A stretch of DNA of 64,000 nucleotides from Hygrocybe punicea (GCA_963556145.1 OY744470.1:3038001-3102000); one strand, 5' to 3'. Shown: positions 34,824 through 45,679, counted from the stretch's first letter. Notes: generated from the sequence alone by a model not told the origin. Numbers and translations: made by a program.

Positions 34824-36354
34824 TCATGTCGAGTTGGCCGAAGATATGGGCTTGGTTCGCGCGTAGTCGGTCAGCTCCATCGTCCAACGGGTTAGCTTCG
34901 AATGGACCTCCGCAACGTACTCCGAGAGGCCATCCACGATCATCGATATCTCCCTCTGCATTTCCATCACCATCTTGCGCACTGCCCAGACGTGGTCGTT
35001 GATTCCGGCTCCAATCTGCGGGTGCTTGAACGGATTTCCTCGTCTCCCTTCATCCCGCTCCGATTCCATGTCCAGTTCGACGTCGGTCAACGTCCACTTA
35101 CTTGTCGACGCCTCTCCGGCCCATAGCCTGGGCTTCTTCACCAGCTTCGGAATCTTCTTCACGACGACCTTTCTCTTTGGACTACCCGCCTTCGCCTTCC
35201 CTTTCCTTTCCGCTTTCCCAGTTCCGGTGGCCAGTCCCTTCGTCGACAGTCTGCATCGTCGTTTTAGCCTTTTGCACCGATCGCACGCGTATCCCTCGAT
35301 TCCGCGACAAACCGCGTTGGCGGTCACACGCGCATCGCATTGCCGGATCCGGTACGATTGCATATACTACGGAATTGTTAGACAGAAATGATGAACGAGC
35401 CTGAGTATCACTTACCCCCAGAATCTTTCCCTTCGGTTCCGCGTCCTCATTCCCGCTCGCATTTGAGAAATCGTCGCCGCTGTTGTAGTCCCTGTGAACG
35501 GTCTCGTCGTCCCGGTTGACCCTCTTATCCCGGTTGAACTTTTTGTTTTTGATCGCGTTAAGTGCTTGAAGCCTCTCGTATTTTCGTAGTTGCTGATCAG
35601 ACCAGGTGCCCGCCTCGTCCTCGCTTCCGTGATTGCTGGTTTGTGCGGTCTCCTCCCGGTCCCTTTCCGCGGCTGCTTCAGCCTCCCTTTTTGCTGCCTC
35701 TGCCACCTTCGCCCTTTCCGCCTCCTCGATCCGCTTCTCCGCCTCTGCCCTCCTATTCATCTCCTCTTCGTATTGTCACAATTCCTCTGCCCGTTTCCGC
35801 TCAATCTTCTCCACCTCCTCGACCCGTTGTTTCCTCGCTTCCTCCTCCTTTTCCTCCTGCAACCGTAATGCTTCCCAATGCCTCGCCTCTTTCCGTTCTC
35901 GTTCGTAGTCCTCCCAGCTCCACAACCACTCCTCGACCTCCACCACCATCTCTCCGCCCATTGAGAAATCCCTCGGTTCCATCACGTCAATTCCATTGTC
36001 CCGGATTTCCGTCAAGATTCCCCTGTAGTTCCACTGCCAGGTATCGTTAGTCCGTGCTGTTTACAGGAATGGGAACTCTTACCATGGCCCATCGTCGTCT
36101 CACCACCCATTGCCATGCCTCGTTCTCGAATCCGTCGCTTACAATATCGATTCCGGCCGCGTCAACTTGGCCACGGCGCTCTTGAAGTCTTGCCGCATTT
36201 CCACATCAAGAGTATTGAGGAAAGTGTCGTATTCCGTCGACATCTGGTGTTGGTATTGGTACTTGTTGGGTTTGTTGGGCTTGTTGAGGTTGCTGTCGAG
36301 ATTGTTTGAAGACGTGTTGAAAAGTTTTCTTGTTTGTATTTGTTGCCCCGTCAC
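34824..36354 (-). pseudogene. Antisense gene in L2: coiled coil plus Cys cluster (broken)
   Basis: Same plan as the antisense gene of the Gypsy element. A likely first exon (36139-36354) has MSTEYDTFLNTLDVEMRQDF. After an intron come the EEWLWSWEDYERERKEARHW block and a long charged coiled coil (RRAEAEKRIEEAERAKVAEA). Then an intron (gtaagtgatac...cgtag, about 35367-35415), then the Cys region QCDARV...AVC and CDRCKRLKRRC, a basic linker and a helical C terminus. TGA at 35776-35778 interrupts the coiled coil and fits CGA to TGA decay. The first cluster has Arg where the second Cys is expected (C-x9-C). The second cluster C-x2-C-x6-C is intact. Parallel location in two unrelated LTR elements supports a real gene. 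Confidence 0.6.
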
Positions 36355-36581
36355 GTGACCGTTGTTCCTTTATCCAGCTGTTTCGCCCCACCCTCTTTTG
36401 GTAGCTCCAGACCACTGCTTCCCGACGCTTCAATACCCGCCGGCTTCGATCTCGTTCACATTGTACCATCGTTTCCGCCCATTTTCGACATCGCCTCCGC
36501 TCATTTATTCCCACGACCCCGGTATCTTCGTTGTTTAGTATGGATTGACCAGGGATGGTCTCTATCTGAGTCCTGACCAGA

Positions 36582-37145
36582 TGTAGAGGCTCCGGGCCGT
36601 CTGGACCTGAATCCTCTTCATATCCCACATTGTCCCCGTCCATTCCCATTCATGTATCGTCAATTCCGGTCCTCTCCGTCAATTCCGGTCCAGATTCCGC
36701 CTCCAGATTCGTTCCTACACACACTGCAATGTCCCTAACGACCTGGAATCACTATGTATATAGTTACATATGATATATCTTCATTTCCCGTTACTTAGTA
36801 CATAGCACCATCTCCACTCCACTCCACTCCTATCAGTTACAGCCTTCGCTTGTAGTACATAGTTACTACAGCACAGGATCACTCCCAGTAGTATAAAAGA
36901 TGTACCCTTATACTACAACCATATCTTATTACTCCCCTTCAGTTCTATTTCTTAGTCCACTATTTGTATCACCCATATTAGTCTTTGTACTCCACTTCCT
37001 TCACTTCCCCTCTGATCCGGAACCCCAGATTCAGGTTGGATTGACTAGACTACATAGAAACACTTTACTCCTTTGATCTCTTTCTAGCAGATCACCCCTT
37101 CTAGTAGATTCCTATTCCAGGTCTACAACAGAACTCACCGTCGCA
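36582..37145 (+). repeat. 3' LTR of L2
   Basis: Colinear with the 5' LTR. Several differences are CG versus TG/CA (cgggcc/atct versus gtct, cgtcgattccgcc/cgtcaattcc, ccggaaccccgg/ccccag). A short deletion in the 'tgattccggtcc' region makes it 10 bp shorter. Confidence 0.85.
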
Positions 37146-37211
37146 TCGGTTCAGAGTTCGAACCAGGTTCGGATCGGTTCTGAACCGAACTTTGGCAGCA
37201 CTATGTGTTAC

Positions 37212-38267
37212 CACCCCACCCATGCTCGCTAGACCCCCCATGCCCACATTCCACCTGGCAGAACCCCCCACCACACTTCATTGCCCCAAATGAAGCCGTC
37301 CCACCCTTGTTGGTCACCACACAGATCCGCCACATCACCAATGTTGGACCCCTGTTTCTTTGTGTACCCCAGCCCAACCCACGCTCATTCAACTCCCTGC
37401 ATCCTCGTTCCACTGGCCAGGACCCCCCGTTCCCCTCCATTGCACCAAACGAGCCCTGCCATCATTTTCAAACACCCAGGCCACATGCCACATCACCATT
37501 GTGCGGCTCCATTCTGCAAACGTAGCCAGCCCCAGGTCGACTCATGAAGCTCATGGCCCACCCATTCACCATCCCAGAGGACCCCACCTCCCTCAAATAC
37601 CACAAATGGACCATGCCCGCCATTCCCATACCCGCATTCTGCCACATCACCACCCCCCAACTGGTTGTATGCACCACAGTCAGCCCTGTGAGCCCTCGTT
37701 CAGCTCCCTGCGGCATCATTCTTGACCCTGGCGACTGCCCCAGACCTGTAGAGACCCAAACAAGTCATCCCAGCCCCCTGTGCGCCCTCATTCAGTCACA
37801 TACACCCCACCATCAAACCCAATGGTGCCATACACCCCCTGTCAATCCGGACAAGCCACCATGATCCCTTCGCATGATATGCCAACCTCTCACATTGAGA
37901 TACTGTGCCCTTGTTAGTACAACCCTATGCCCCCATCACTTATTATAGCTTTATAGCCCTATTCCCCTGTTCCCCCATCTACTGGATATCAATTACAGTC
38001 TACCTATGAGCCATCACTACACTTGTTCATACACCTGTTCACCTAGTTCCACCAACACCATTACATTTTCGATCACCAGAATTTGCACACTGTGCCGAGT
38101 ACTTGCCAGAACAATTTGGGAGAGTTTAAGGTCTTGCATTATAAGCCCTAACCCTTGCAAGGAAGGCATTCAGAGAGTTTGAGTTTGAGAGAGGAGTTCT
38201 ATAGAGTCTGGTCATCTACTGCCCCCTGTGCAAGGATGACTTCCCACTTCACAATATAAGGCCCCGG
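37212..38267. other. About 1 kb without a recognisable gene
   Basis: C-rich DNA (ccccaccatca, cacccaac words). Overlapping frames at 37200-37860 are Pro/His/Thr-rich in several phases, which indicates composition rather than coding. Nothing else seen. Confidence 0.5.
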
Positions 38268-39105
38268 TGATACGGTTTCCACGTCTATGACCCCGGATAA
38301 AGAGATAATAAAGTATGAAAAACGTCGCAAAGGTGCGAACGAGACTTGGGGACACTCCCGACAATAACGCGATAGTGCGCGATAATATGCGCGATAAAAT
38401 AAACAAACACGAAGAGTCGCAAGACAACGCGACGTCGCAACACAGTGATAAACAAGGATCGGAAGGCTTAGCTGGGTGTCCTAGATGACAGCGCGATACG
38501 CGGTGATGACGCGACGAGACGGAGGTTCTGCGCTACGACTTAGGTCACAATAGCGGAGAGTACGCGATGAGGAGAGACGCAGATTCGAGTGGGAATGACT
38601 AGATCTTTTTAAAACTTAAGACGCAAACTAGTGGAGAGGGGAGAACTGGGTTCTTCTTCGCATATTTTCTACTACAGGACACTTTTTATATTCTAAAGGG
38701 ATAGGGGGAAAGGGTGGATGAGTGAAATAGAAATGCAGCGAAATATCGCATGAAAGCGACGAAACGGGAACGGAATAGCGAAGGATTTGAAATAACAGCA
38801 AATATCACATGAAAGTCGGCGAAAAGACGAAGATAAACCGGATGAATTACATTTCTGGTATCGGACTCGGTGTCCGAACGTGTAGGACGTGTTTAACAGT
38901 CGTGTGTCAGCGTATTAAGACCGGGTCGCGCGGTTAAGATACAGCGAAGATGTCACGGTCATGCGCGCGTTGATCGGCATAAGTCGCGCAAGTCGCGGGC
39001 GGCGCGCTGATGTTTCGCATGTACGCAGGACTGCAGAAGAGTCGTAGGGAAAGTAGAATTGACCATATGAGAGATTCCATGCCCAAAGGGAGAGACTGCA
39101 TATCA
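38268..39105 (-). repeat. Solo LTR, third LTR family, minus orientation
   Basis: Ends TGATA...TATCA form a 5-bp inverted repeat, flanked on both sides by ccgg, a possible 4-5-bp duplication (ambiguous because ccgg is palindromic). On the minus strand a TATA-like aatataaaaagtg occurs near 38685. It is CG-rich (gcgcgataa, gtcgcgcaagtcgcg), unlike the neighbouring decayed repeats, which suggests a younger insertion. Confidence 0.5.
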
Positions 39106-39242
39106 CCGGCCTTGACTCGAGGCACTCTGAAGGACTGGGAGTTGTGGCTTGAGAGTTTTTTGGTCTGTTTTGTCTGTTTTGTGTTCTTTTCTGTAGCAGT
39201 TGGTGATGAGGGCATCGCCATGAGGAAGAGGGGCACTTGGAG

Positions 39243-39405
39243 TAGTGGGACCTGGCCAGTCACATGACTGGGTTCCCATGGTTGATTTAGTCAGTAGCCT
39301 TCCTGATGTAGTAGTCAGATCCTATCCTATCCAGTCATCCATCCATCCAGTCCTTCCTCTCGAGTCCTGCATGAGCCCTTGGAGAGGTACCTCAGTACCT
39401 CTCCA
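39243..39405. repeat. Dispersed ~163-bp repeat, copy 2
   Basis: Same as 29727-29889 with few changes (catgtgac/cacatgac, cacggttgacc/catggttgatt, cctcttgag/cctctcgag). Confidence 0.7.
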
Positions 39406-40107
39406 CCACCATCTACTGCCATACCTGCCATCTAATGGGTACAGTATGTACCCATTATCTTAATGGGTGCAGGTACAGCGGGTACAGGTGTGGTGTCTGG
39501 AAATCAGACCCGTGATATACCCATGTGCCTTAGGGGTTACCCCCCCTTCTAGATTAAATTTATTTCTGCATTAATTTTGGAGATCCACTCCACTCAGAAC
39601 AACGCAATTGTGCCTTTGCCAAGTCTTGGCATGTCAAATTCTAACATCTCAACTAGATTCAACTGACACTGAACAAATTAGGCCAGCAGCAAGAAGCTGA
39701 CTCAGCTAGTGGTTCCAGCTCTGACTGGCACCCTGTTTATGTTGAAAACATATTTAAAGGCTGTGGGAAGTCACCCATTTGTGTTGTTATCTCACTTGTG
39801 AAAATATTGCAGGAATAATATCATCTAAAAGTGGTATTCATACAGAAAATAGTGCAGACAGACTTATGATAACAACAAAAATAATTTCAATATTTGAGTG
39901 GATATCTCAATATTATTTGATGGCAAAAAATCCTCAGACATCTCCTGTGATATTAAAGCCCAGGTCATGGCCATGAACTTGTAAATTTCTTCAACTAAAC
40001 AGACTTTTTGCTGTAGAATGTATAGATAAATGGTGAGTGAACATAGGCTATAGACACTCATGGACACACACAGAAACCTGGCTTAGATTGTCAAGAGCTA
40101 CTTAGAG
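39406..40107. other. Repeat remnants: GGGTA words and an unknown coding fragment
   Basis: Bases 39430-39545 hold 'atgggtacagtatgtaccca' words. Plus-strand frames near 39690-39970 read SASGSSSDWHPVYVENIFKG and then WISQYYLMAKNPQTSPVI. The second matches the minus-strand fragment near 8870-9005. They are separated by frame changes and look like a dead copy of one unidentified transposon protein. Confidence 0.4.
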
Positions 40108-40790
40108 CATTGGGAATAGTGGCCGAATAGTCACGGAAATGATTTGTAATATATCATGTGACCCCAGAACTCAAACACACCCACCCGATAAATAATGCTC
40201 AGGCACAGCAGTTATTCTACTTAGCACAAGAAACTTCTAGTAGAACTAGTAGTAGTACAAAAACCCTTTCAGAGAGAGGCAAATATAATTCATTCCACAT
40301 AAAATATCTTAGCGGTCAACAACCACTGCACCATATTTCACAATAGGTTACATATGAGCCCTGAATGGCTGTAATGGAAACACTATCACACACCTCCAAA
40401 CATCGCACTACCACCTCATACACTAGCTGACTATGATGGATGAAGTCATGCACATTGGGATCCTACTGGATCGAGTTATTGAAGGGAAACCATTGGATGC
40501 CATGGAAGAGACAGATGTTAGCTGTACTTCAGGATCTAGGGTTGGAGATGTACATCAACGTGGAATTGAAAGCCTCTATCCTGGTGGACACTTCCCATCT
40601 GACATCAACAGAATCTGAGGCAATGAAGAAATGGCATGATGGAGACACCAAGATGAGGATGCGGATTGAGCTTGCAATTGGTGATGCAGAAATGATTCAT
40701 ATCATTTGTGCACACATGGCAAGTGAGATGTGGAAACAGCTAACCTTGGTAAAGAAATCCAGGGGGAAGCTCAGAATATTAGCAATGTGA
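40108..40790 (+). pseudogene. Copia copy 1: LTR remnant, PBS region and 5' gag
   Basis: LTR-like sequence (about 40108-40345, attgggaatagtggccgaa...cacaata) is followed by ggttacatatgagccc, a damaged version of the half-tRNA PBS at 61359, and then gag. The gag frame (from about 40440) resembles residues 3-110 of the copy at 62016 (YWIELLKGNHWMPWKR..., SEMWKQLTLVKKSRGKL) with frameshifts and stops. It is cut by the element at 40805. Confidence 0.7.
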
Positions 40791-40804
40791 CATGTATTGT
40801 ACTG

Positions 40805-42362
40805 CATCAGCAAAACCCGGTTCCGCTACCAAGCCATATATAGCAATTCCATAGATGTCATAGCACCCATAACAGCCATAGCAAGGTCTTATAATTTACA
40901 GCACTACCTAGCTTTGCACACTCCTATGAATTACTACATAGTTTGGCTGGCCTCTATATAGTACTTTATAGATGGCCCAGAATGTACCGGAATCCTTGCC
41001 ATACCACTGCTGGTTCATTGGTACTTTCTCACATTCAGCAAAGTTGAAAACTCAAAATGGTAATAGATTTGTATAGCAACAACAGATACTATAGCATTGC
41101 ATTGAGCACCGAAACAGTAACAACCTTCCACCTAATCCAATCATGACCCATTCACACTTCTCAGCACCTTCAACCCCAAGCCATACCAAGGGTATCAGCA
41201 AATCCAGCCCCATGCCAGTCCTGCACAATCCCTCGCCAACAATCCTTCTCTGGCTCAACATCCAACAGGCATGCTGTGGTGACACCAATGCTCAGGGACG
41301 GCGACTCATTGACATTATCAGCAGGCACATTGACAGGTTTGGAGTCAGAGACGCACCATTCCTTTGGCCTCACAGAGGCCGCGCACACATCAAATGTCAT
41401 GGCAGCATGTGTCTGTGAGGATCTGGCTGACCCTGCTGCCCTCAATGTGTGTGGGATGCTAAAAGGCAAATCCTTATGCGTCGCCCAGCTGTTCCGGCCA
41501 CATCTGTGGTTTTTGGCAGGCAAAAACCTATGGCGTTGATGAATGTCTGACCACCAGGGACACTTCGCACATCCGTGGGTTTGCTAAGCACTGGACCATT
41601 GGTGCATTCGTTTGGCATGGGGGTCCTATGCAGTCGTCATTGTCTGCCTCATTCTCGTCATCCCCATTGTGGCATCATCGTCCTCATTGGCCTTGTGGGC
41701 GTAGCTAGAACATTGTTAGTAAAAAAAATTCAAAGGAATCACCAACGCAGTGGGGGTGGGTGCACAACCCTCCGCTGCACATCCCTGCTGTGTCCGGCGC
41801 TTGGGGGCATCACTGGTGCTGGAGAAGAGGGGGCCCCTCACCTGTTATTCGCCATTGTTGCTGTGGCCATCCCCTTGGTGTTGGCCTACGTGAGCAAGAG
41901 CTGCGGCGGGGGCACCAGTAGTCAGGATGTGATAATAATCTGCAAAAACTCACAGAAGGGCATGGGTGAACCCACCCATGCCTGATGCAACTCATGCCAT
42001 TGCTGCCATCTGTGTTCACTCGCCGTTTGGGAGCCTCCACATGGTCGTGGGTGGTCTGAAATGGGGGGAAAGGTAAAGTGGCGGTGGGCAACGTCGCGAA
42101 ATAAAACGGAACCGTGCCAAACATGAACAAAGATAGGACTTAAAGAATTTTGTGAACTCGAATGTGAGAAGTATTTAGCCTAGGTTTTTGGGGACCTGCG
42201 TAGTATCAGCTTGATTTTTAGAGGAATATGTAGTGGGCACACAGAGCTGCATCGTGCTATCAAGTGCTACATAATGAAGGGTTTGCTATGGCTGCTATGA
42301 ATTTGCTATGCCTACTATGGAATTTGGGCAAATGCTATGGCCCAAACCGGGTTTTGCTGATG
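40805..42362. mobile_element. Element F: 18-bp inverted-repeat element with GCTATG words
   Basis: Starts catcagcaaaacccggtt and ends aaccgggttttgctgatg, a perfect inverted pair. It interrupts the Copia gag: flanks attgtactg and tggttgattgcc correspond to the uninterrupted actgtaccggtcgattgcc of copy 2. Subterminal 'gctatg/catagc' words cluster at 40830-40900 and 42280-42350. The interior has a TCAATTGA-type palindrome (41368-41420) and a minus-strand intron-like acceptor near 41712. No clear duplication longer than 2 bp, so the superfamily is unknown. No transposase. Confidence 0.7.
41368..41420. repeat. Recurring palindrome, element F
   Basis: cctcacagaggccgcgcacacat, caaatg, tcatggcagcatgtgtctgtgagg: same architecture as in the GGTTC-word elements although the host element differs. 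Confidence 0.7.
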
Positions 42363-42720
42363 TGGTTGATTGCCAAAGAAGGATTTGACCTAATCAAGCA
42401 CATATTGAAGCTCCAGCCCCCTTCATGCCAAATTGTGTCTTCGAGGCAATCCCAGAGTTTGACAACAAGAGGGCAAGGGAAGTCACAGACATGGCTGAGA
42501 AAAATGATGACAGACAGTGGTGGAATAAGTGGTGGTTCACTAAAGGTGGTCTGCAGGCTGTGGCAAGAAATAACTCTCATTCTTGAGTTTGGTGGCAAAT
42601 GTTGTAAATGTGATTATCTTGTGAAGTGGGTCATCACTAAGTACGTTTGCATGTTCTTGTTGGAATCACAAGCTCGTGCCGAAGCCCGAAGCAAATTTGT
42701 TATGGTCATTTTCATCTAAC
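42363..42720 (+). pseudogene. Copia gag continuation fused to an unknown coding fragment
   Basis: The first 60 bp or so continue Copia gag (IAKEGFDLIKHILKL, matching IAEEGFDLVEHKSKL of copy 2). Similarity then stops, and a frame reads MPNCVFEAIPEFDNKRARE followed by NDDRQWWNKWWFTKGGLQAV before TGA. This does not resemble Copia and may be part of another dead transposon protein. Confidence 0.45.
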
Positions 42721-42839
42721 ATGGACATTTGTTATTTATTCACCACATGATTAGTTTTACACGCGTAGTGATAGAGTCATTGCGTTTTGTCACTAGGCGA
42801 CTATTTTACTATTTAGCTTACTGTAGAATACCCGCCCAC

Positions 42840-42970
42840 CTCAGCCGTTTGACTCCCGCAAACGCTGAGGTGAGCCACATACCAGCTTTTCTTACCTTAG
42901 TTTACTTATAACTCGTGTAGTCATTTTATAGGTAAATATTACCAGCCGTTTGACTCCCGCAAACGCTGAG
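42840..42970. repeat. Duplicated hairpin segment
   Basis: The segment cagccgtttgactcccgcaaacgctgag occurs at about 42842-42869 and 42942-42969. Each copy has arms gccgtttg/cgcaaacgc-like around 'actcc'. 'agtcattttatag' also repeats. A local tandem duplication in non-coding DNA. Confidence 0.6.
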
Positions 42971-43304
42971 TCATTTTATAGCTCTCGAAATCTAACAGTT
43001 CTGTGATGAACTTAATGAGGGAGAGCATGTTACAGCGACTATTCGACAACTACACAAAGCTGGTGGACTATGCTGTATAAACTGTACATTTATTTGCCGC
43101 GGCCGCGGCCGCATTTTGGAGTGACCGCGACTTAAAAGATTTTGAGTAGATGAAGCTATATACATGAACTATATCCATGTCATTACTGGCGCATAATATT
43201 ACATTTTTGTTTGCGAGGCAAGGCGTTTTGCACACAGGGCTCCAACTGTAAGAATGATTCGGCCTGCACAATGTTGCCGACACTCTCCCACTGCCCATTC
43301 AATG

Positions 43305-43357
43305 ACCTCGCAAAGCCAGGAACATGTCAATAGACATGGCTACTGCATTTTCGAGGT
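43305..43357. repeat. Recurring palindrome, left arm of the foldback element
   Basis: acctcgcaaagccagg...catgtcaatagacatgg...gcattttcgaggt. Confidence 0.75.
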
Positions 43358-43640
43358 GGATTGCGGGGTGTGGGAGGTGTTGGTAGGGCGGCCATCCTCG
43401 TTGTTGGCACTGTCGCACTGTCCTTTTTTCCTTGTTGATATTGTCTTCAACCGTGTGACCCGCATCTTCGTGAGTCGTCTACATCTTCGTCCGTCCGCAT
43501 CTTCGTGAGCCGTCCACGTCTCCCTGTTATCCAGGTTGTCGTTAATGGTGTCATTGCTGTTTGAAAATCGTGTGAGTTTCACGTAAAACTCCGACTTTCC
43601 TAAATTGGTACGGTAGAAGCCGGCTGCAAATTGCAAAGTA

Positions 43641-43694
43641 CAACCAACGAAGCGAGGACAACCAACGAAGCGAGGACAACCAACGAAGCGAGGA
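43641..43694. repeat. Three tandem copies of an 18-bp unit
   Basis: caaccaacgaagcgagga is repeated three times without change, then decays into cgaggaca-type units. Adjacent with no spacers, so not a CRISPR array. Confidence 0.85.
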
Positions 43695-43868
43695 CAACAA
43701 GTACGACAAACGAGGACATGAGAACGAAGGCGAGGACGGTCTGAACAACAGCATTAACGATAAGGTGGAGAATGGCAAGGACCATGACATAGGCAGAGGC
43801 AGCAGCAGTGCGACAGTGCCAACAACGAGGATGGCCACCCTCCCGACACCTCCGACACCCCGCAATCC

Positions 43869-43921
43869 ACCTCGAAAATGCAGTAGCCATGTCTATTGAC
43901 ATGTGCCTGGCTTTGTGAGGT
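43869..43921. repeat. Recurring palindrome, right arm of the foldback element
   Basis: acctcgaaaatgcag...catgtctattgacatg...ggctttgtgaggt, the inverted counterpart of 43305-43357. Confidence 0.75.
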
Positions 43922-44388
43922 CATTGAATGGGCAGTGGGAGAGCGTCGGCAACATTGCGCAGGCCGATTCTTACAGTTGGAGCCCTGTGTGCAAAACGCC
44001 TCACCTCGCAAACAAAAAATGTAATACGAAGATGCGCCAGTAATGACATGGATATATAGTTCATGTATATAGGTTCATCTACTCAAAATCTTCAAGTCGC
44101 GGTCACTCCAAAATGCGGCCGCGGCCGCGGCAAATAAATGTACAGTTTATACAGCATAGTGGACAGACTGCCGGCGGACTCGCGGACTTTCGCGGTCCGG
44201 AATGTCCTTTTAAACTGCCTCTTTTGGGATCTCTGATGCGCCAGTGAAATCAAATCTGGTATTGATATATTTGATTCGGTGCGGTGACATGAACCGTGAG
44301 GGCATCTCCCAGCTTACAACATATCGACAGTTTGATCCTAAAATGAATAACTAGCACATCGTGATTGTGTGGGGAGACGTGGTCTCTG

Positions 44389-45679
44389 TTATGTCTTACC
44401 GTCAGCCCTTTCGTTTACCTTTCGGACTGCATCGAGGAGCGCCGTATGTACCATCTTCCCAGCGGCTACTAACCCATAATTCACCCCCAACGTACGCCCC
44501 AAACCGAAATTGAACGGCGTTCCCCTCGAATCAGTTACGACACCACCCGCTTCCTCGATCAGCACAACACCAGCTGCGTGGTCCTAAGTAGTGGATTTAG
44601 CAAACCCACGAAAGTATGGCAAAAGGAAAAGTTTACAAACCCAGATCTTCTCTTCGTACTTGACATTAGCCGGCATTCGGAGATCCGCCAGGCCGTCGCC
44701 GCGTGCGAGCGCGCAGTACTTCGCCTGGCTATCTAACCGTGTGGGTGGGCGGGTGATCCCCAGGATCGATGACACGCAGTCGTTGAAAACACGCGACGCG
44801 GAAGACGGTTTCACCGACTCAATGAGGTTGAGCTTGGACGCTGGGATGGGCAGCATTGATAGTAGGACGGTATTCGCGCCAGACAGGGTGAGCTAATTCC
44901 ATGGGGGTGAGTCGGGCGTTGAACGATGCAGCGGCTAACTGTGGACATAGGACGCACCTGTTCGGCACCTTGGCCTCTGACGGCAACGAAGATGCATCCC
45001 CGCGGCCCATCAGGGTCGGAGGGGTCGACTAGCATGTTTGGGCAACCAGTCACGCCGAGCTGGACTTCGGCGTCCACGACTAGAGCAATACAAATCGCGT
45101 ACTGTTCACCCCGCAGGAAGTGTTTCGTCCCATCGATCGGATCAACAGTCCACATACCTATCCATGCCATCGGAAATACAACGTCTGTGGAGAATAAAAG
45201 AAAAAAGGACGCACGTCCAGTTCGTCCGCCAAGGTGGTTTCCTTTATCAATGGCGTCCACCAACTCCTCCAGAGTTCTGGCCTGCCCAGGGCCGATGCCC
45301 CACGCTGCATTATCGCCTAAGTTGGAGTCCAGCTTGGCTGTAAGACTTTCGTTTGTTAACTCAACGAGGCGGTCACGCAGATGCTGGTTTGAATCATCTC
45401 GTAATTGTGTGGAATCTTCCTCGCCAACGATGTAGTCATCAGGGAACGCGTATCCGAGCATGGTATTGATCAGTGCCTGGGCGGAATAGTCCCCAACTGA
45501 CGGCTCACATCAGACTGCAGCGCTTGAACTGGCGTACAAAAACGCACTGGTGACGAGGGTATGGTCGCCTTTGGTGAGAATATCATTCTTAGTTTGTTGG
45601 AGAAAGTGGAGGTGAGTGCACAGGCTCTTCGCACGGCGGCGACTGCGAGCTGTTTCTCTGTTGCGAAAGGGAGGGTCAT
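44389..45679 (-). CDS. MET22: 3'(2'),5'-bisphosphate nucleotidase (Met22/Hal2 type), possible frameshift
   Basis: Removes the 3' phosphate of PAP/PAPS in sulfate assimilation; lithium- and sodium-sensitive in yeast. From ATG 45679 (MTLPFATEKQLAVAAVRRAC), exons follow at about 45548-45679 and 45496 downward. Metal-binding motifs are YIVGEED, WTVDPIDGTKHFLRGEQY and IWDHAAGVVLIEEAGG, the inositol-phosphatase superfamily signatures. The C terminus is NYGLVAAGKMVHTALLDAV, stop 44389-44391. Splice junctions with gtgcgt, gtttgt donors and cag/tag acceptors keep frame. Exon 1 is one base short near 45602-45608: the frame needed downstream (NDILTKGDHTLVT) is not that of the N terminus. This is a 1-bp deletion or a sequencing error; the rest is intact. 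Confidence 0.9.

Larger units (their letters stand above)
32256..37145 (+). mobile_element. L2: Gag-only LTR retrotransposon with an antisense gene
   Basis: LTRs 32256-32829 and 36582-37145 (TGTAGAGGCTCC...CCGTCRCA) have tcgg at both outer flanks, a probable 4-bp duplication. It encodes Gag on the plus strand and a Cys-cluster protein on the minus strand, with no protease, RT or integrase, so it must rely on another element's polymerase. A solo LTR of the family is at 12753-13375. Confidence 0.85.
31011..37203. mobile_element. hAT-like element C, interrupted by an LTR element
   Basis: The left end TAGTGCTACCGAAGTTC and the inverted right end TAGTGCTGCCAAAGTTC are flanked by catgttac (31003-31010) and tgtgttac (37204-37211). 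The flanks differ only CA versus TG, so both can derive from cgtgttac. Removing the L2 element (32256-37145) leaves about 1.3 kb. GGTTC/GAACC words occupy 31020-31165 and the DNA on both sides of the L2 element. The interior has a palindrome, triplet runs and minus-strand intron-like stretches. Confidence 0.8.
43068..44159. mobile_element. Foldback-like element with ~350-bp inverted repeats
   Basis: Left arm (about 43068-43420) and right arm (about 43800-44159) are inverted copies with a few substitutions and small indels. They start ctatgctgtataaactgtac and include ccgcggccgcggccgc. The flanks share tgga (43064-43067, 44160-44163). Each arm has one TCAATTGA-type palindrome. The centre has cgaggacaa tandem repeats and catcttcgtgag words. 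No transposase. Confidence 0.8.

Noticed and set aside
34088..35002. Large plus-strand frames opposite the antisense gene of L2
   Set aside because: Phe/Ser/Pro/Arg-rich translation is the expected shadow of the Glu/Lys/Arg-rich coiled coil on the minus strand or of the Gag tail in another phase.
38268..39105. A 5-bp duplication for the minus-strand solo LTR
   Set aside because: Only ccgg is shared, and because it is palindromic it cannot be told apart from an extension of the inverted ends.
43641..43694. CRISPR-like array
   Set aside because: Units are directly adjacent with no spacers, only three copies, in a eukaryotic repeat element.
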